Assembly (NCBI GenBank): GCA_051000755.1
Contig: JBPCNZ010000120.1
Coordinates: 16,157 to 80,156, forward strand
Direction: 5' to 3'
Length of the DNA stretch: 64,000 nt
Source: JALZAH01 sp051000755
GTDB taxonomy: Bacteria > Actinomycetota > Acidimicrobiia > Acidimicrobiales > Palsa-688
Made by a program: the position numbers and the translations under genes. The notes under the pieces were generated by a model. It ran no database searches. It saw only the letters and a program-made list of their open reading frames with translations, and had not been told where the DNA came from. Positions 16,668-25,561 of this stretch are shown here, one piece after another (position 1 is the first letter of the stretch; each line of letters opens with the position of its first letter).

Positions 16668-17981
16668 TCAGCGCGCCTCGGGGGCGAATCCGACGATCAC
16701 CTCGTAGGAGGTGGCATTGCTGAGGTCGCTTACGAGCAGGTCAACCCATGCTCGTGTGTAGCCGTAGCCACGAAGCAAGCGGTCCCAGCGGCAGTATCGG
16801 CCCTCGGTCGCTTCGGGCTCCGCAGATCCTGTGGCGGGTCGCACCTTGTAGTACTTCCAGGCCCGCTGGTGTGTATCCGAAGTGAATCGATACGGCAGCC
16901 GCTCACGAACGAGGCTGACGACCTCGCTTGGGCGCAGCAGGTCGCCTGAGGCGACGGGGACCTGTTTGGGCTTGGTCACGATCGCAAGCTTGGCCAGTTC
17001 CTCGTCCAGCTCCGGCGAAATTTCCCCTGGACGGACAAAGTTCACGACGGCATCCGCTGACCGGTCGCGGTTGGCAGTGACAGGAACGAAGAACACCTGG
17101 AGGGCATACTCGGGGCTTCGCAGAACGTCCTCAGATACTTCTTCCCGATGTCGGCACAGAAAGTCCTGGACGTCGGTCGGAAGCTGCGCCTGCGCTCGCT
17201 TCAGAGAGCCCAACCCCGCTGGGTCCCTGAATCCAGAAAGCTGCAGTGGTACGCAGAGCTGGTCACCGAGGGCAGCCTCCTCCCCAAACTGCTCGACGAG
17301 CACGTTCTCGAAATTCAGCAACATTGCCTGAGCCTCACCAAGAATCTGAAGGTCGAGCGCCGGAAGGTACCGATGGGCGATCAGGTGACGCAACTTTAAG
17401 AAGAAGTCAAGGTTGGCTCGCATCGCGGCCCTGTCCGGACCGGCGAGCGCCGACTGAAGGAGCTCCCAGGTCTCCTTCACCTTCCCTCTGCCGTCTATAA
17501 GAACCTGGCGTCCCGCATCGTCGCGGACGTAGTAGTCCACCCCGTCTCGCTCGAGGACTGCTTGGAACAGGGAGTTCCAGGCAATAATCATGAGGACGAT
17601 GAAGGTCTCGCTGCGGAATCCGGCAAGCGGGTCGTTGTAAATCCGAACTGCCGCTAAGCCGGACTCCCTTGCTTTCGCCAAGAGCCGGTACTCCTCATCG
17701 AGGTCACCTGCGTCGGTGGGACTGATACCGCGCGCCCGCAATAGGGCTTCCAAGCGTTCGATGTGCTCGGTCTGCCCAGACTTACGCTCGGTCTCTTGCC
17801 CGAGCCAGCGGCGCGCGTAGGCTGTAAATCGCTTGCCGTGGCTCGCGGCGTCACCCCAATACTCAAGTTCAAGCGCTGACTTCGGGGCGCCCGCTTCCCA
17901 GCGGGCAAACATCTCGCCTGCAAGCGCCTGATGCTCGTTCTCTGTCGGCTCGTTTTTGGAAGCACCATCAGCGACGACCAC
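16668..17981 (-). CDS. DUF3644 family protein
   Basis: A 437-residue protein; GTG start after a good GGAGGTG site. About residues 120-230 match the DUF3644 pattern: YNDPLAGFRSETFIVLMIIAWNS, then a helical RANLDFFLKLRHLIAHRYLP and EAQAMLLNFENVLVEQFG. The RHLIAHR segment resembles the Arg-x4-6-His active-site style of HEPN-type RNases, but I cannot confirm that fold. DUF3644 genes are often found next to restriction systems. The C-terminal 150 residues (RERLPYRFTSDTHQRAWKYYK) look like a DNA-binding or winged-helix end. It sits upstream of the UvrD-like gene on the same strand with a 180-bp gap, so the two may be co-transcribed. The biochemical role is unknown. Confidence 0.78.
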   Translation of the reverse strand: MVVADGASKNEPTENEHQALAGEMFARWEAGAPKSALELEYWGDAASHGKRFTAYARRWLGQETERKSGQTEHIERLEALLRARGISPTDAGDLDEEYRLLAKARESGLAAVRIYNDPLAGFRSETFIVLMIIAWNSLFQAVLERDGVDYYVRDDAGRQVLIDGRGKVKETWELLQSALAGPDRAAMRANLDFFLKLRHLIAHRYLPALDLQILGEAQAMLLNFENVLVEQFGEEAALGDQLCVPLQLSGFRDPAGLGSLKRAQAQLPTDVQDFLCRHREEVSEDVLRSPEYALQVFFVPVTANRDRSADAVVNFVRPGEISPELDEELAKLAIVTKPKQVPVASGDLLRPSEVVSLVRERLPYRFTSDTHQRAWKYYKVRPATGSAEPEATEGRYCRWDRLLRGYGYTRAWVDLLVSDLSNATSYEVIVGFAPEAR

Positions 17982-18149
17982 GGTTGCACCTCCGCTAAAC
18001 TGGCGTCGGCAGCAACGATAGGGTTCCGAAACGGTCCGTGTTCCGAGGTTGCGGGCTGCCAGCCGGTCGAACTCCTTCGGGAGGACTCGACCTGCCAGAT
18101 TGCTTACAGCGATGATCTGAGTAATTGCCTCAAAGTGCTTATGACCCAG

Positions 18150-18749
18150 CTACACCGACCAGGGTGGTGCCGGCGCTGAGAGTTCCAGACGGTCATCTAT
18201 CGAATGGTCGTCACCCACGGTCCGGTTCGACTGGACTTTCAGAGGGCCAAGCCCAGGATGGTCGACGAGTGCGGCCGGCCCGTGCAGGTGGAACACGGCG
18301 GCTATGGCGAGCGGGGCGACAGCGGGACCTCTCCAGACGAGAGGCTCTTGACGGTCGAGGTCGAGGGCCACGAATTCTCGACCTGGGTCGAGGCCTACCC
18401 TGCATCCGGTGATCTTCTCCCAGCGCCACCCGTGGAGCTGTTCGTCTCCAAGCCTGCCGACCACCCGGGCGTTGGTTATCAACCATGGCCTGATCGGTGG
18501 GGCCAGGGGCTGCGTCTGTCGCGAGTTGGCGAACATTGGACGAGCCGGCGGGTCGGCGTCGAAGCGCATCGGGGTCTCGGCCCAGATCACCTCGCCATGG
18601 TCGAGCACGACGCCGATCCGGTAAGGAGCCTGTGCGGTCGGTCGCCCCTGGTAGAGGTCGACGGCGAGTCGCCGAGCCGTCTCGGTGGACCAGGTCTGTG
18701 TGTCGTTCTCCCATCTGGCGAGTGCCTTGGCCCGGTTGCGCTTACCCAT
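18150..18749 (-). CDS. Hypothetical protein downstream of the relaxase
   Basis: A 199-residue protein starting at MGKRNRAKALARWEND after AAGGAGA. It begins 15 bp after the relaxase stop on the same strand, so it is probably in the relaxase operon. Readable parts include YRIGVVLDHGEVIWAETPMRF and LITNARVVGRLGDEQLHGWRW, a beta-rich pattern, and a Pro-rich tail. No catalytic or membrane motif is evident. From its position it may be a relaxosome accessory protein, but I do not recognise the family. Confidence 0.65.
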   Translation of the reverse strand: MGKRNRAKALARWENDTQTWSTETARRLAVDLYQGRPTAQAPYRIGVVLDHGEVIWAETPMRFDADPPARPMFANSRQTQPLAPPIRPWLITNARVVGRLGDEQLHGWRWEKITGCRVGLDPGREFVALDLDRQEPLVWRGPAVAPLAIAAVFHLHGPAALVDHPGLGPLKVQSNRTVGDDHSIDDRLELSAPAPPWSV

Positions 18750-18764
18750 CTGCGTCTCCTTCCG

Positions 18765-21700
18765 TCACAGGTCTGGTCCAACAGGTTGAGGGGCGACGGT
18801 GACCTCAGCGCCGGCCCCAGGCGTGGCTTCCTTGTCAGCTCGGGTGATCCGCAGGGCCCGGTCGATGGCCGCCTGAGCCTGCTTGTGGTGGCCGATCTGC
18901 TCGATGGAATGGATCGACTCCTTCCCGGCGATCAGGCTCTTGCCGTCCCAGGACCACCGTTCCCGGTAGGCGGCGACGGTCGCCACGTCGGCCATCCATG
19001 CCTCCCGGCGGAGCGGGTCGGCCGGTGGCGTACCGAGTTGGCGGATCCAGGGGGCCCGTTTGGCTACGGCGGTCTCGGCCAGGGTTCGGGCGCGTTGTTC
19101 CATCGCTCGGTCCCGCTCTTCCAAGGCTCGGAGCATGTCGGGATTCGTCACGCCCCGGGCTCTGGGGATAAGTCCGGCGATCAGGTTGTCTGCGGCCCGG
19201 CGCTTCGAGCCGGCTGCCTCAGTCCAACGGTCCACCCGGCCGTGGAGCGCCGACGCCGGGTCGGCGACGTTGGCCAGGGTACGGGCCTGTGCCAGGTTGG
19301 GGAAGTTGGTCTCGATGTCGAGGCCGCGCGCTTCCGCTTCCCGAAATGCGGCCACAAGGGGGCCGTGAGCATCACTGGCCCGCACCTGATCGAGCTCGGC
19401 ATCGGTGAGCCCGGAGCGCTCCAGGAGAGCCTCCCACCGGTCCGCTTGGGCTTCCTTGGCGATCGTCAGGTATTCGGCGGAAAGGCGGACGAGGCCTTCC
19501 ATCTCCTCGTGGGAGCGACGAATCGTGTCGTGGGCGGCAACATCGGCGCCCTCGTTGGCCAGGACCGAGACGAGCACTTCTCGAGCGGTCTGCGGTTCGC
19601 TGGTCCCATCGTGGGAGGTTTGCGGGTCGGGGTCGTAGCCCGTGTCAACGTAGAGCTGGTTGGATTCGCGGCCGCGGGTGGCCGCCACGTAGAGCACCTC
19701 CCGGGCCGTGGTCGGCGACACCATGGCGTGGGCGGTATCGACGGTTCGGCCCTGGGCCCTGTGCGCGGTGGAGGCGTAGCCCAGCTCGACGTGCGCGGCC
19801 ACGTAGTCTGCGGGCAGTACCAGCTCACTGGCACCACCGGCTCGCTTGACGGTCATGCTGCCATCATCGTTGCTGGCTGTGACGATCCATTGGTCCCCGT
19901 TCTTGACCCACGCCCTGCCCGTGGTCAGCAGCCGCTCGTTTTTCCTGGTGACCACCCGGTCCCCTACGCCTGCCGTCGCTCCCCCGGCGACGGCCAGGCC
20001 GGCTTCGCTCACCTCGCCCCCAGCGATCCGACCTGCCCTAACCCTGGCGTTCAGGTCCATGACCGTGGCCAGGTCGGCTGCGATCATCAAGGACCGCTTC
20101 CCGTCCGCCTCGTCGGCTTTCCATGCCCTGTAGGCGGTGGCGAGCATCTCGTCGCGGTCCCCGCTCTTGATCCTGTCATGGGCCTGATAGGAGTGGATGG
20201 CGACCTCCCGGCCGAGGCGAAGCTCGACGCTGGCCGCCTTTTCCCACGCCGAAGCAAACCGGCGAACGTCGGTCAACTCGGGGGCGAGGCCCTCGCGGTC
20301 CCGAACCAGGGCCCGGAACATGCCGCCGGCTTCCACTCCGGAGAGCTGTGCCCAATCGCCGACCAGGAGCACCTTGGCGCCGGCTTGGTCGGCGGCGGTT
20401 ACAAGTTCGTCCAGGGCAAAGGTGCCGGTGAGGGAGGCTTCGTCCACGATCACCAGCTGTCGTGGCTGAAACTGCCAGCGCTCGATATCGGCTTCGATTC
20501 TGGTGATCTCGGCCGCGAGAGAAGCGATTGCAGATGAGCCTGCGGGGAGGTTCGCAATCCGACCTCGGAGGTTGGCTAGCTTCCCCCTGCGAGATGCGGT
20601 CTGCCGGCACTCGTGCAGCCACTTGGCCGTGTTCTCCGTCGAGATCCCCAGCTCCCTGGCCAGCACCTCCGCCGCTGACGCCGAGGGCGCGAGCCCAAGC
20701 ACCGAGCCGGACCCGTGCTCGCTCTCCCAGGCCGCTCTCAGCCCGGCCATCGTGGTCGTCTTCCCCGTCCCAGCCGGCCCAACAAGCACATCCAGGGACC
20801 GCCCGGACGTAGCGATCTGCTCAACCGCGACCGCCTGATCGACCGACAGCCCGTGCTCCCTGCCGGCCAGCTCGCACTCCGCGATCGCTGCGACGATGCC
20901 CACCGGGACCGTGGGGCCGGTCATTTCCTGCCCTGCGGCAAGGAGGCGGCCCTCGGCGTCGAGCACAGACTGGTGGGTGAAGAGCTTGTGGTCGGTGGCC
21001 CGGAATCGGCTCGTGCCATCCGCCCGGCGAAAGCGTTCCGGGGTGTGGTGAAGGTCGGGGGCGGTGACCACAAGGGACCCGGAGAGGGTGATGTCTGCGG
21101 TCCGCTCTACGACGGCGACGCGCTCGTCGGGGGAGGCGAAGCGGACCCCGTGGAACTGGCGGTGGACCTCGGCCACCACATTGGCGCGTGAGAACGTGGA
21201 CCGCTTCCCCGCCACGGCGAGGGCGGCCAGGCCGGCGGCGTCAGCGAGGATCGGCTCGGCAAAGTCATCTGCACGGAGCAACGGCAGGTCGTTGCGGTCC
21301 TTGAGCGTCGACACCCATCCGATCGGGTCCGTGCCCACATGGGCGACTGCCCGTTGTCTCCACTCGCCGGACAGCGCGGCCAGGCTTTGATGCTGCTTGG
21401 CCTGGCGGGTGGCCAGGTTCGCCTGTTGGTTGAGGCGCACCTTCTCCAGGGTTGTCGGCTGCCGGCCCTGTGCGGCGACGAACTGCTCGATGAGGCCGTC
21501 ACGGTGCGATTCGATGGCGTCGCGTCGTTGTGAGAACTCGGCCATCAGCGTCTCGGAGACACCCTCGATCTCCCACTTGGCCATCCCTGCCCGGGTGTGA
21601 TGGCCATCCCAGGCGAAACCCATGGCTTCGGTCAGCATGTCGGCCAGGACCCCTTGGTGCAGCTCGGAGAGGGTTACCACCGACTTGAACAGGCCCCGGG

Positions 21701-22445
21701 AGTCGAGAGTTCTCCAATTGCCGTCCGAAGTCGACTTCGCCCGGTTGAGCACGACCACATGGTCGTGGAGCTGGGGGTCGCCGGCCCTGCTGTCCCAGTG
21801 GGTGAACGAAGCCGCTACCACCCCTTCGATGTCCTCTTGGACGACTCCGTTCGTACCCGACCTGGAGTGGAAGATGGTCTGCTCCGCATAGGCGAGCGTG
21901 TAGGCGATTGCCCGACGGTGGCACTCGTAGATGATCGCCTTGGTCCCCTGGTCGGCCACTGCCCACGCCGCCGAGACGCTCTTGGTGGGGCTGAACGTGA
22001 GGTCGAACCCGGCCACGGGAGCCTTCAACTTGCAGGTCTTCGCACGCTCCTCCGCCTCGAGCCTGGCCCGCCGCTCAGACCGTTCAGGCTCGCCGAGGTC
22101 TGCCGGGAGAGCAGCCACACGCCGCCCGATCCGCTCTCCGAGGGTGGGGGGCTGTCTGTTCGGCCGGCGAGCCCCAAGCACCTCCCCGGTGATCGGATCG
22201 GCGCAGTTGCCGAGCATGTTCCACAAATGCTCCTCGGTGACCTCAGACCCCGCCGCGACGCCCTTCCCGCCATCGAGAGCGGCGAGCCCAGCACCGAGAA
22301 ACACGCCTGGCGGCGTGCCCGACTCGGCGTAGTAGCGGGTCAGGTTGTTGGACAGGTGGGAGGCCCCGTCCCCCCCAGCGACGGACTCCATGAGGTACTT
22401 GTAGCCGGCACCAAGGGACACCCGGCGAATCGTGATCACGCCCAT
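18765..22445 (-). CDS. MobF-type conjugative relaxase/helicase (TrwC/TraA-like)
   Basis: A 1226-residue protein. The N-terminal TrwC-type relaxase domain starts MGVITIRRVSLGAGY with catalytic tyrosines in LTRYYAESGTPPG (residues 38-39), FDLTFSPTKSVS, and the metal-binding HDHVVV motif. The helicase domain has VGPAGTGKTTTM (Walker A), VIVDEASLTG (Walker B), GDWAQLSGVEAGG and a C-terminal STAHRAQGRTVDTAH and YVAATRGRESN. The enzyme nicks oriT, stays bound to the 5' end and unwinds the plasmid strand for transfer through the VirD4 coupling protein. I chose the internal start at 22445 because MobF proteins begin with this segment; the frame stays open to 22574. oriT is probably just upstream (22446-22880). 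Confidence 0.92.
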   Translation of the reverse strand: MGVITIRRVSLGAGYKYLMESVAGGDGASHLSNNLTRYYAESGTPPGVFLGAGLAALDGGKGVAAGSEVTEEHLWNMLGNCADPITGEVLGARRPNRQPPTLGERIGRRVAALPADLGEPERSERRARLEAEERAKTCKLKAPVAGFDLTFSPTKSVSAAWAVADQGTKAIIYECHRRAIAYTLAYAEQTIFHSRSGTNGVVQEDIEGVVAASFTHWDSRAGDPQLHDHVVVLNRAKSTSDGNWRTLDSRGLFKSVVTLSELHQGVLADMLTEAMGFAWDGHHTRAGMAKWEIEGVSETLMAEFSQRRDAIESHRDGLIEQFVAAQGRQPTTLEKVRLNQQANLATRQAKQHQSLAALSGEWRQRAVAHVGTDPIGWVSTLKDRNDLPLLRADDFAEPILADAAGLAALAVAGKRSTFSRANVVAEVHRQFHGVRFASPDERVAVVERTADITLSGSLVVTAPDLHHTPERFRRADGTSRFRATDHKLFTHQSVLDAEGRLLAAGQEMTGPTVPVGIVAAIAECELAGREHGLSVDQAVAVEQIATSGRSLDVLVGPAGTGKTTTMAGLRAAWESEHGSGSVLGLAPSASAAEVLARELGISTENTAKWLHECRQTASRRGKLANLRGRIANLPAGSSAIASLAAEITRIEADIERWQFQPRQLVIVDEASLTGTFALDELVTAADQAGAKVLLVGDWAQLSGVEAGGMFRALVRDREGLAPELTDVRRFASAWEKAASVELRLGREVAIHSYQAHDRIKSGDRDEMLATAYRAWKADEADGKRSLMIAADLATVMDLNARVRAGRIAGGEVSEAGLAVAGGATAGVGDRVVTRKNERLLTTGRAWVKNGDQWIVTASNDDGSMTVKRAGGASELVLPADYVAAHVELGYASTAHRAQGRTVDTAHAMVSPTTAREVLYVAATRGRESNQLYVDTGYDPDPQTSHDGTSEPQTAREVLVSVLANEGADVAAHDTIRRSHEEMEGLVRLSAEYLTIAKEAQADRWEALLERSGLTDAELDQVRASDAHGPLVAAFREAEARGLDIETNFPNLAQARTLANVADPASALHGRVDRWTEAAGSKRRAADNLIAGLIPRARGVTNPDMLRALEERDRAMEQRARTLAETAVAKRAPWIRQLGTPPADPLRREAWMADVATVAAYRERWSWDGKSLIAGKESIHSIEQIGHHKQAQAAIDRALRITRADKEATPGAGAEVTVAPQPVGPDL

Positions 22446-22823
22446 CTCCGAGGGTCCTGAGGGCGTAGGTCGCCTCTCATCGATAGGCGACCGGGGGGCC
22501 GACGATCCGGTCTGAGGACCACTCAGAGTTGAGCGTGTCGCTGTCACCTTTGGGTGAACACGCGGTTTTTCCACCTCGAATGCCAGCCGTCTGAAGCAAC
22601 TGGTGGTGAGGTTTCGAGGGCCTGGCCGGGTCTAAGGGTCTGGCCGGGGGTCAGGATGCTGGCCGATGGTGGGTCGGGAGTCTGCGACGGGTGATAAGGG
22701 CGGCGTTGATAAAGGCTGGGCGATGGGCGAGGCCGGGGACCTGGCGGCGGCGGCGTATCCGGTCGACAACGGACAGCGGTTGCGTTCCTGCCTGAGGCTC
22801 GATGGCCGGGGTAGCCAGACAAC
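22446..22823. other. Candidate oriT region upstream of the relaxase
   Basis: This non-coding stretch holds two small perfect inverted repeats: TCTGAG/CTCAGA (22511-22527, 5-nt loop) and TCACC/GGTGA (22544-22557, 4-nt loop). It also has a direct repeat of CTGGCCGGG at 22622-22630 and 22640-22648. Relaxase genes often lie next to their oriT, so this is the first place to look. No known nick sequence is recognisable. Confidence 0.35.
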
Positions 22824-23180
22824 GTCTTCGCCCGACTCGGTGTTCAGCGGATTGCCTCAGCGGTGTTGTCCACGCCGTGCATCCCACGACCTTTCATCCG
22901 GGTCGTGCCCGACTTCCTTCCCGCCCGGACGGCGCTGGTCTACATCAGCGGGTGGCCGAGCTGATCTGCGCCGCCGGGCTGTGGCGTCGGGCCCACTGGG
23001 CCGGCGTCGCCGCTGCGGTGCTCCTGGTCGTCATCTGGCCTGCCAACCTGCAGATGGCCATCAACGCCCAGCACGGTCACGCCCTCACCACCACGATCGA
23101 GGACTGGATCCGCTTCCCCCTCCAGATCCCCCCATCCGGTTCGCCCTGCAGGCCAAAACAACCTCCCGTGGCCGCCCGGC
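22824..23180 (+). pseudogene. DoxX-family membrane protein remnant, three frameshifts
   Basis: Pieces of a DoxX-like protein appear in successive frames. CLSGVVHAVHP is followed by RPFIRVVPDFLPARTALVY in another frame, then VAELICAAGLWRRAHWAGV...LLVVIWPANLQM and IRFALQAKTTS. The joins need an extra base near 22894, a lost G near 22951 (agc ggg-tgg) and a lost C near 23131. With these fixed the text reads as a four-helix DoxX-type membrane protein. I see no start codon for the whole, so the gene is dead unless the sequence has errors. Confidence 0.7.
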
Positions 23181-23281
23181 AACGGCCTGACGGGATTCGC
23201 TGACCAGGTGAGGCCGACGGGTCCGAGCGTGGGCGGCGGAGGCCCGGGGCTGGCCCACAGGAGGTCGGCGTTGCCCGCCGG

Positions 23282-23752
23282 TCAGTAGACGGTGTCGCCG
23301 GAGGGCAGGCTTCTTGCCGGGGCGTGTCGGCCGTGGCCCGAACCGCAAGCGGCGGTGAGCTCGGTGACGGCGGAGCGCAGCCGGCGCAACTGGAGGTGCA
23401 TGCGGCCTCGCTGCGTCGTTTCGTCGGCGGCTCCGGTGACCGCCGGTGCCGCGTCCGCCGTGACCGTGATGCTCACGTCTGCGCCGGCGATGGCAGGGAT
23501 GACGGTCAGCTCGACGCGCTCCTCGCGGCCATCGACGAGCGAGGAGATGGTGTAGCGGTGCAGGGGACCGTCACCGTCGACGCGGGTCGCCGTCGTTGCT
23601 CCGCCGGCCTTCACGGCCTGGTGCCGGTCGCCGTCGGGCGGCCCCACGGAGCGGAACTCGCTCCAGCGGGGAAGGTTGTGCACGCCGCCCACGAAGGCTC
23701 CGATCTGGTCGGGGCTGCGGGCGATGTGGATCGACTCCGTGTAGATGCTCAT
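23282..23752 (-). CDS. SRPBCC (polyketide-cyclase-like) family protein
   Basis: A 156-residue protein. It begins MSIYTESIHIARSPDQIGAFV and continues LPRWSEFRSV ... YTISSLVDGREERVELTV, the START/SRPBCC pattern of a first beta strand followed by a helix containing a 'W' and long curved strands. Such proteins bind small hydrophobic ligands. The N-terminal Met overlaps the stop of the 169-residue gene upstream by 4 bp, so the two form an operon. The last 20 or so residues look unstructured. The ligand and role are unknown. It stands in a zone with two broken genes (DoxX, RDD), so it may be a survivor of decaying cargo. Confidence 0.6.
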   Translation of the reverse strand: MSIYTESIHIARSPDQIGAFVGGVHNLPRWSEFRSVGPPDGDRHQAVKAGGATTATRVDGDGPLHRYTISSLVDGREERVELTVIPAIAGADVSITVTADAAPAVTGAADETTQRGRMHLQLRRLRSAVTELTAACGSGHGRHAPARSLPSGDTVY

Positions 23753-24258
23753 ACCGCCCCGCTTCGTGGTCCTTCGAGACGGACAACGGGCGCGTCGGGC
23801 AAGCCGGCCCTGGCGGCAGCGTGACGGAAGCTGCCGATGCCATCGTCCAAGGCGGCGGCCAGATCGGGGGCGCGGACCCAGAACCGGGCGCCGTAGCGGC
23901 GGAGGGAAGGCGAGCAGACCGCGACGCCGCCCAAGTCGGCGACCTCACGTTCCAGCACTCTGCGTTTGGCCTCGAAACCGGTGCCCGCCGTTACCGTGGC
24001 AGCGTCGGCCGCCACCTCGATGACGACACTCCGCTCCTGGAGGGGCCGGTACCCTACGGCCACCTTCGTGGCGGTGTTCGACAGCTCGCCGTACAGGCCT
24101 TCCAACTCGGCGTCGAGGGCCGCCTCGGCGGCGGTGTCGCCCTGCACGCGGGCACGACGGCTGCGCTCGACCACATCGACGATCTGCAACTCGAGGCCGA
24201 CAGCGTGGTCGGCCGGCGCCTGCATCGTCGCAAAGCAATGCTCGGGATGCTGGTCCAT
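23749..24258 (-). CDS. Hypothetical protein, operon partner of the SRPBCC gene
   Basis: A 169-residue protein starting at MDQHPEHCFATM. The AAAGGAGA site upstream decides this start over a longer open frame to 24366. Residues about 20-65 are a charged helical stretch (VVERSRRARVQGDTAAEAALDAELEGLYGE), and later parts suggest a beta-alpha fold ending GLPDAPVVRLEGP. No family is recognised. It overlaps the SRPBCC gene by ATGA, so the two are expressed together. Confidence 0.55.
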   Translation of the reverse strand: MDQHPEHCFATMQAPADHAVGLELQIVDVVERSRRARVQGDTAAEAALDAELEGLYGELSNTATKVAVGYRPLQERSVVIEVAADAATVTAGTGFEAKRRVLEREVADLGGVAVCSPSLRRYGARFWVRAPDLAAALDDGIGSFRHAAARAGLPDAPVVRLEGPRSGAV

Positions 24259-24389
24259 GAGGGGTGTCTCCTTTCGCTCGGCACCACGCGTGAACAGTGG
24301 CGCCGGGTCGGGTGACCGCTTCCACCGTAGGCCGTAAGCAGCCCCCCAAGTCAAGGCACCGGGCACAACCGCGCCCCAAGAGCGGGGAC

Positions 24390-24899
24390 CTACGCCTTCC
24401 CCAGGACCTTGTCTGGGTCGTGGAGGACGATGGTGCCGGCGACGAGGTCATGGAGGCTGCGGCGGTCGGCCCGCGCTGCGAACAGGACGGACGACACGAT
24501 CTGGGTGATGATGCTGAGGATGCCCTCGGCGATCCGGCCGACGCTCTCGCGCAGGGCCATCCACCTCCAGCCGGCAACCTTGCCGGTCTCAGGCCGGTAA
24601 CAGCGCATACCGAGCACCTGCAACGCAGGAATCTGGCCTCGTCCCCACACGATCAACCCCAGATCACATACCCGATGACGAGCGTGACGATGGCCAGAGG
24701 GATGGCCAGGAAGAACGCCCCGATGCGGCGCCCGACGGCGGCCAGCTGCGTGCCTGCGGGGAGCAGCAGCCCGCTGGCCTGGTTTTGGTACATGCCGCCG
24801 GGGACCGGTCCGCCCGTCCCATATCCGCCCGGTGGCGGAGGCGGGTACGGCGGTGAGTCCCAGGCCGGATGTGGCTGGTCGGGATCGGAAGGCTGGCTC
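24390..24899 (-). pseudogene. RDD-family membrane protein, one frameshift
   Basis: Reading from the right, one frame gives a Pro/Gly/Tyr-rich N-terminal tail (QPSDPDQPHPAWDSPPYPPP) and then RRIGAFFLAIPLAIVTLVIG. A second frame gives LIVWGRGQIPALQVLGMRCY ... DRRSLHDLVAGTIVLHD, the conserved end of RDD proteins. The frames join at 24656-24660 if one C is restored to the CCCC run (GGGGG on the coding strand). No start codon is found ahead of the tail; AGG stands where ATG would be expected. The gene is therefore probably inactive. Confidence 0.7.
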
Positions 24900-25021
24900 C
24901 TCTAGGTCCCCCCGCGTGTGCTGGCCTCAACTGCCGACAACCGAGCGCTCAAGGCCGGCCGCCAACCGGGAGCCCATCGGGGTCCCACCCGCCCTTAGCT
25001 CTGCGGAACGGGTACCAGCGG

Positions 25022-25179
25022 TCGTCGCGTCCCAACGCTGAGGCGTTTCTCACCCGGGCCAGCTCGAGGCGGCTCTGCGGGCCCGGGCACGGGGCAGCTA
25101 TCCGGCCGAGGCACCCGTCGAGCTGCTCATCGCACAGGGGACGTGGCTTCGCCGGGCTGACTTCCTCAGATTGAGCTGA
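25022..25179 (+). pseudogene. Short protein remnant with a frameshift
   Basis: AEAFLT in one frame is followed, if one base is added in the ACCCGGG run near 25053, by PGQLEAALRARARGSYPAEA, VELLIAQGTW and LRRADFLRLS, ending at a stop (25177-25179). This reads like a real helical protein end with Arg/Ala-rich helices. The start is not clear. I do not recognise it with confidence. Confidence 0.4.
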
Positions 25180-25255
25180 CCATTCGCGCTTCGGCTCTCC
25201 GGTCGCCACCGGTGGGGAGCGACTGGCGTTCCCCGCCGAGTTGGGAGTGATGCCG

Positions 25256-25561
25256 ATGTCGACGACCCATCCTGTGTCCGCCGCCGCCCGTCAGCGAGCT
25301 CGGGAGCATCAGCGGGCTACTACCAAGGCTGTCGCCACCGTCGAGGCTGCAGCTGCCCGGGAGGAGGCCGCCCAGGCCAAGCGGGGAGAGGTTCTCGCTT
25401 CACAGGATGTGCTCGTAGCCGCCGCCCAGGCGGACCTGTCTGCGGCGATCGCCGCCTTAAGCGCCGTGGTGGGCGTCGATGTGGCCGCTGATCTGCTCGA
25501 CTTGCCCAAGGCCGAGGTTCGACGGGCGTCTACGGCCCGAGCGGAGGCCACGGCGCTATGA
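25256..25561 (+). CDS. Small Ala-rich helical protein
   Basis: A 101-residue protein starting MSTTHPVSAAARQR. GGGAG at 25243-25247 favours ATG 25256 over ATG 25250. Almost the whole length is predicted by eye as a continuous helix with heptad-like Ala/Glu/Val spacing (VATVEAAAAREEAAQAKRGE), so probably a coiled coil. The C-terminal part (VDVAADLLDLPKAEVRRA) resembles the helix-turn region of small DNA-associated proteins. It overlaps the next gene by ATGA and begins a three-gene operon that ends with a UvrD-like helicase. Confidence 0.6.
   Translation: MSTTHPVSAAARQRAREHQRATTKAVATVEAAAAREEAAQAKRGEVLASQDVLVAAAQADLSAAIAALSAVVGVDVAADLLDLPKAEVRRASTARAEATAL

Noticed and set aside
18204..20537. 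A 777-residue open frame on the plus strand
   Set aside because: It is antisense to the relaxase and its partner gene. It has no motif of its own.
22666..23203. Two overlapping plus-strand frames as separate genes
   Set aside because: Their protein-like parts are pieces of one DoxX-type protein split by frameshifts.
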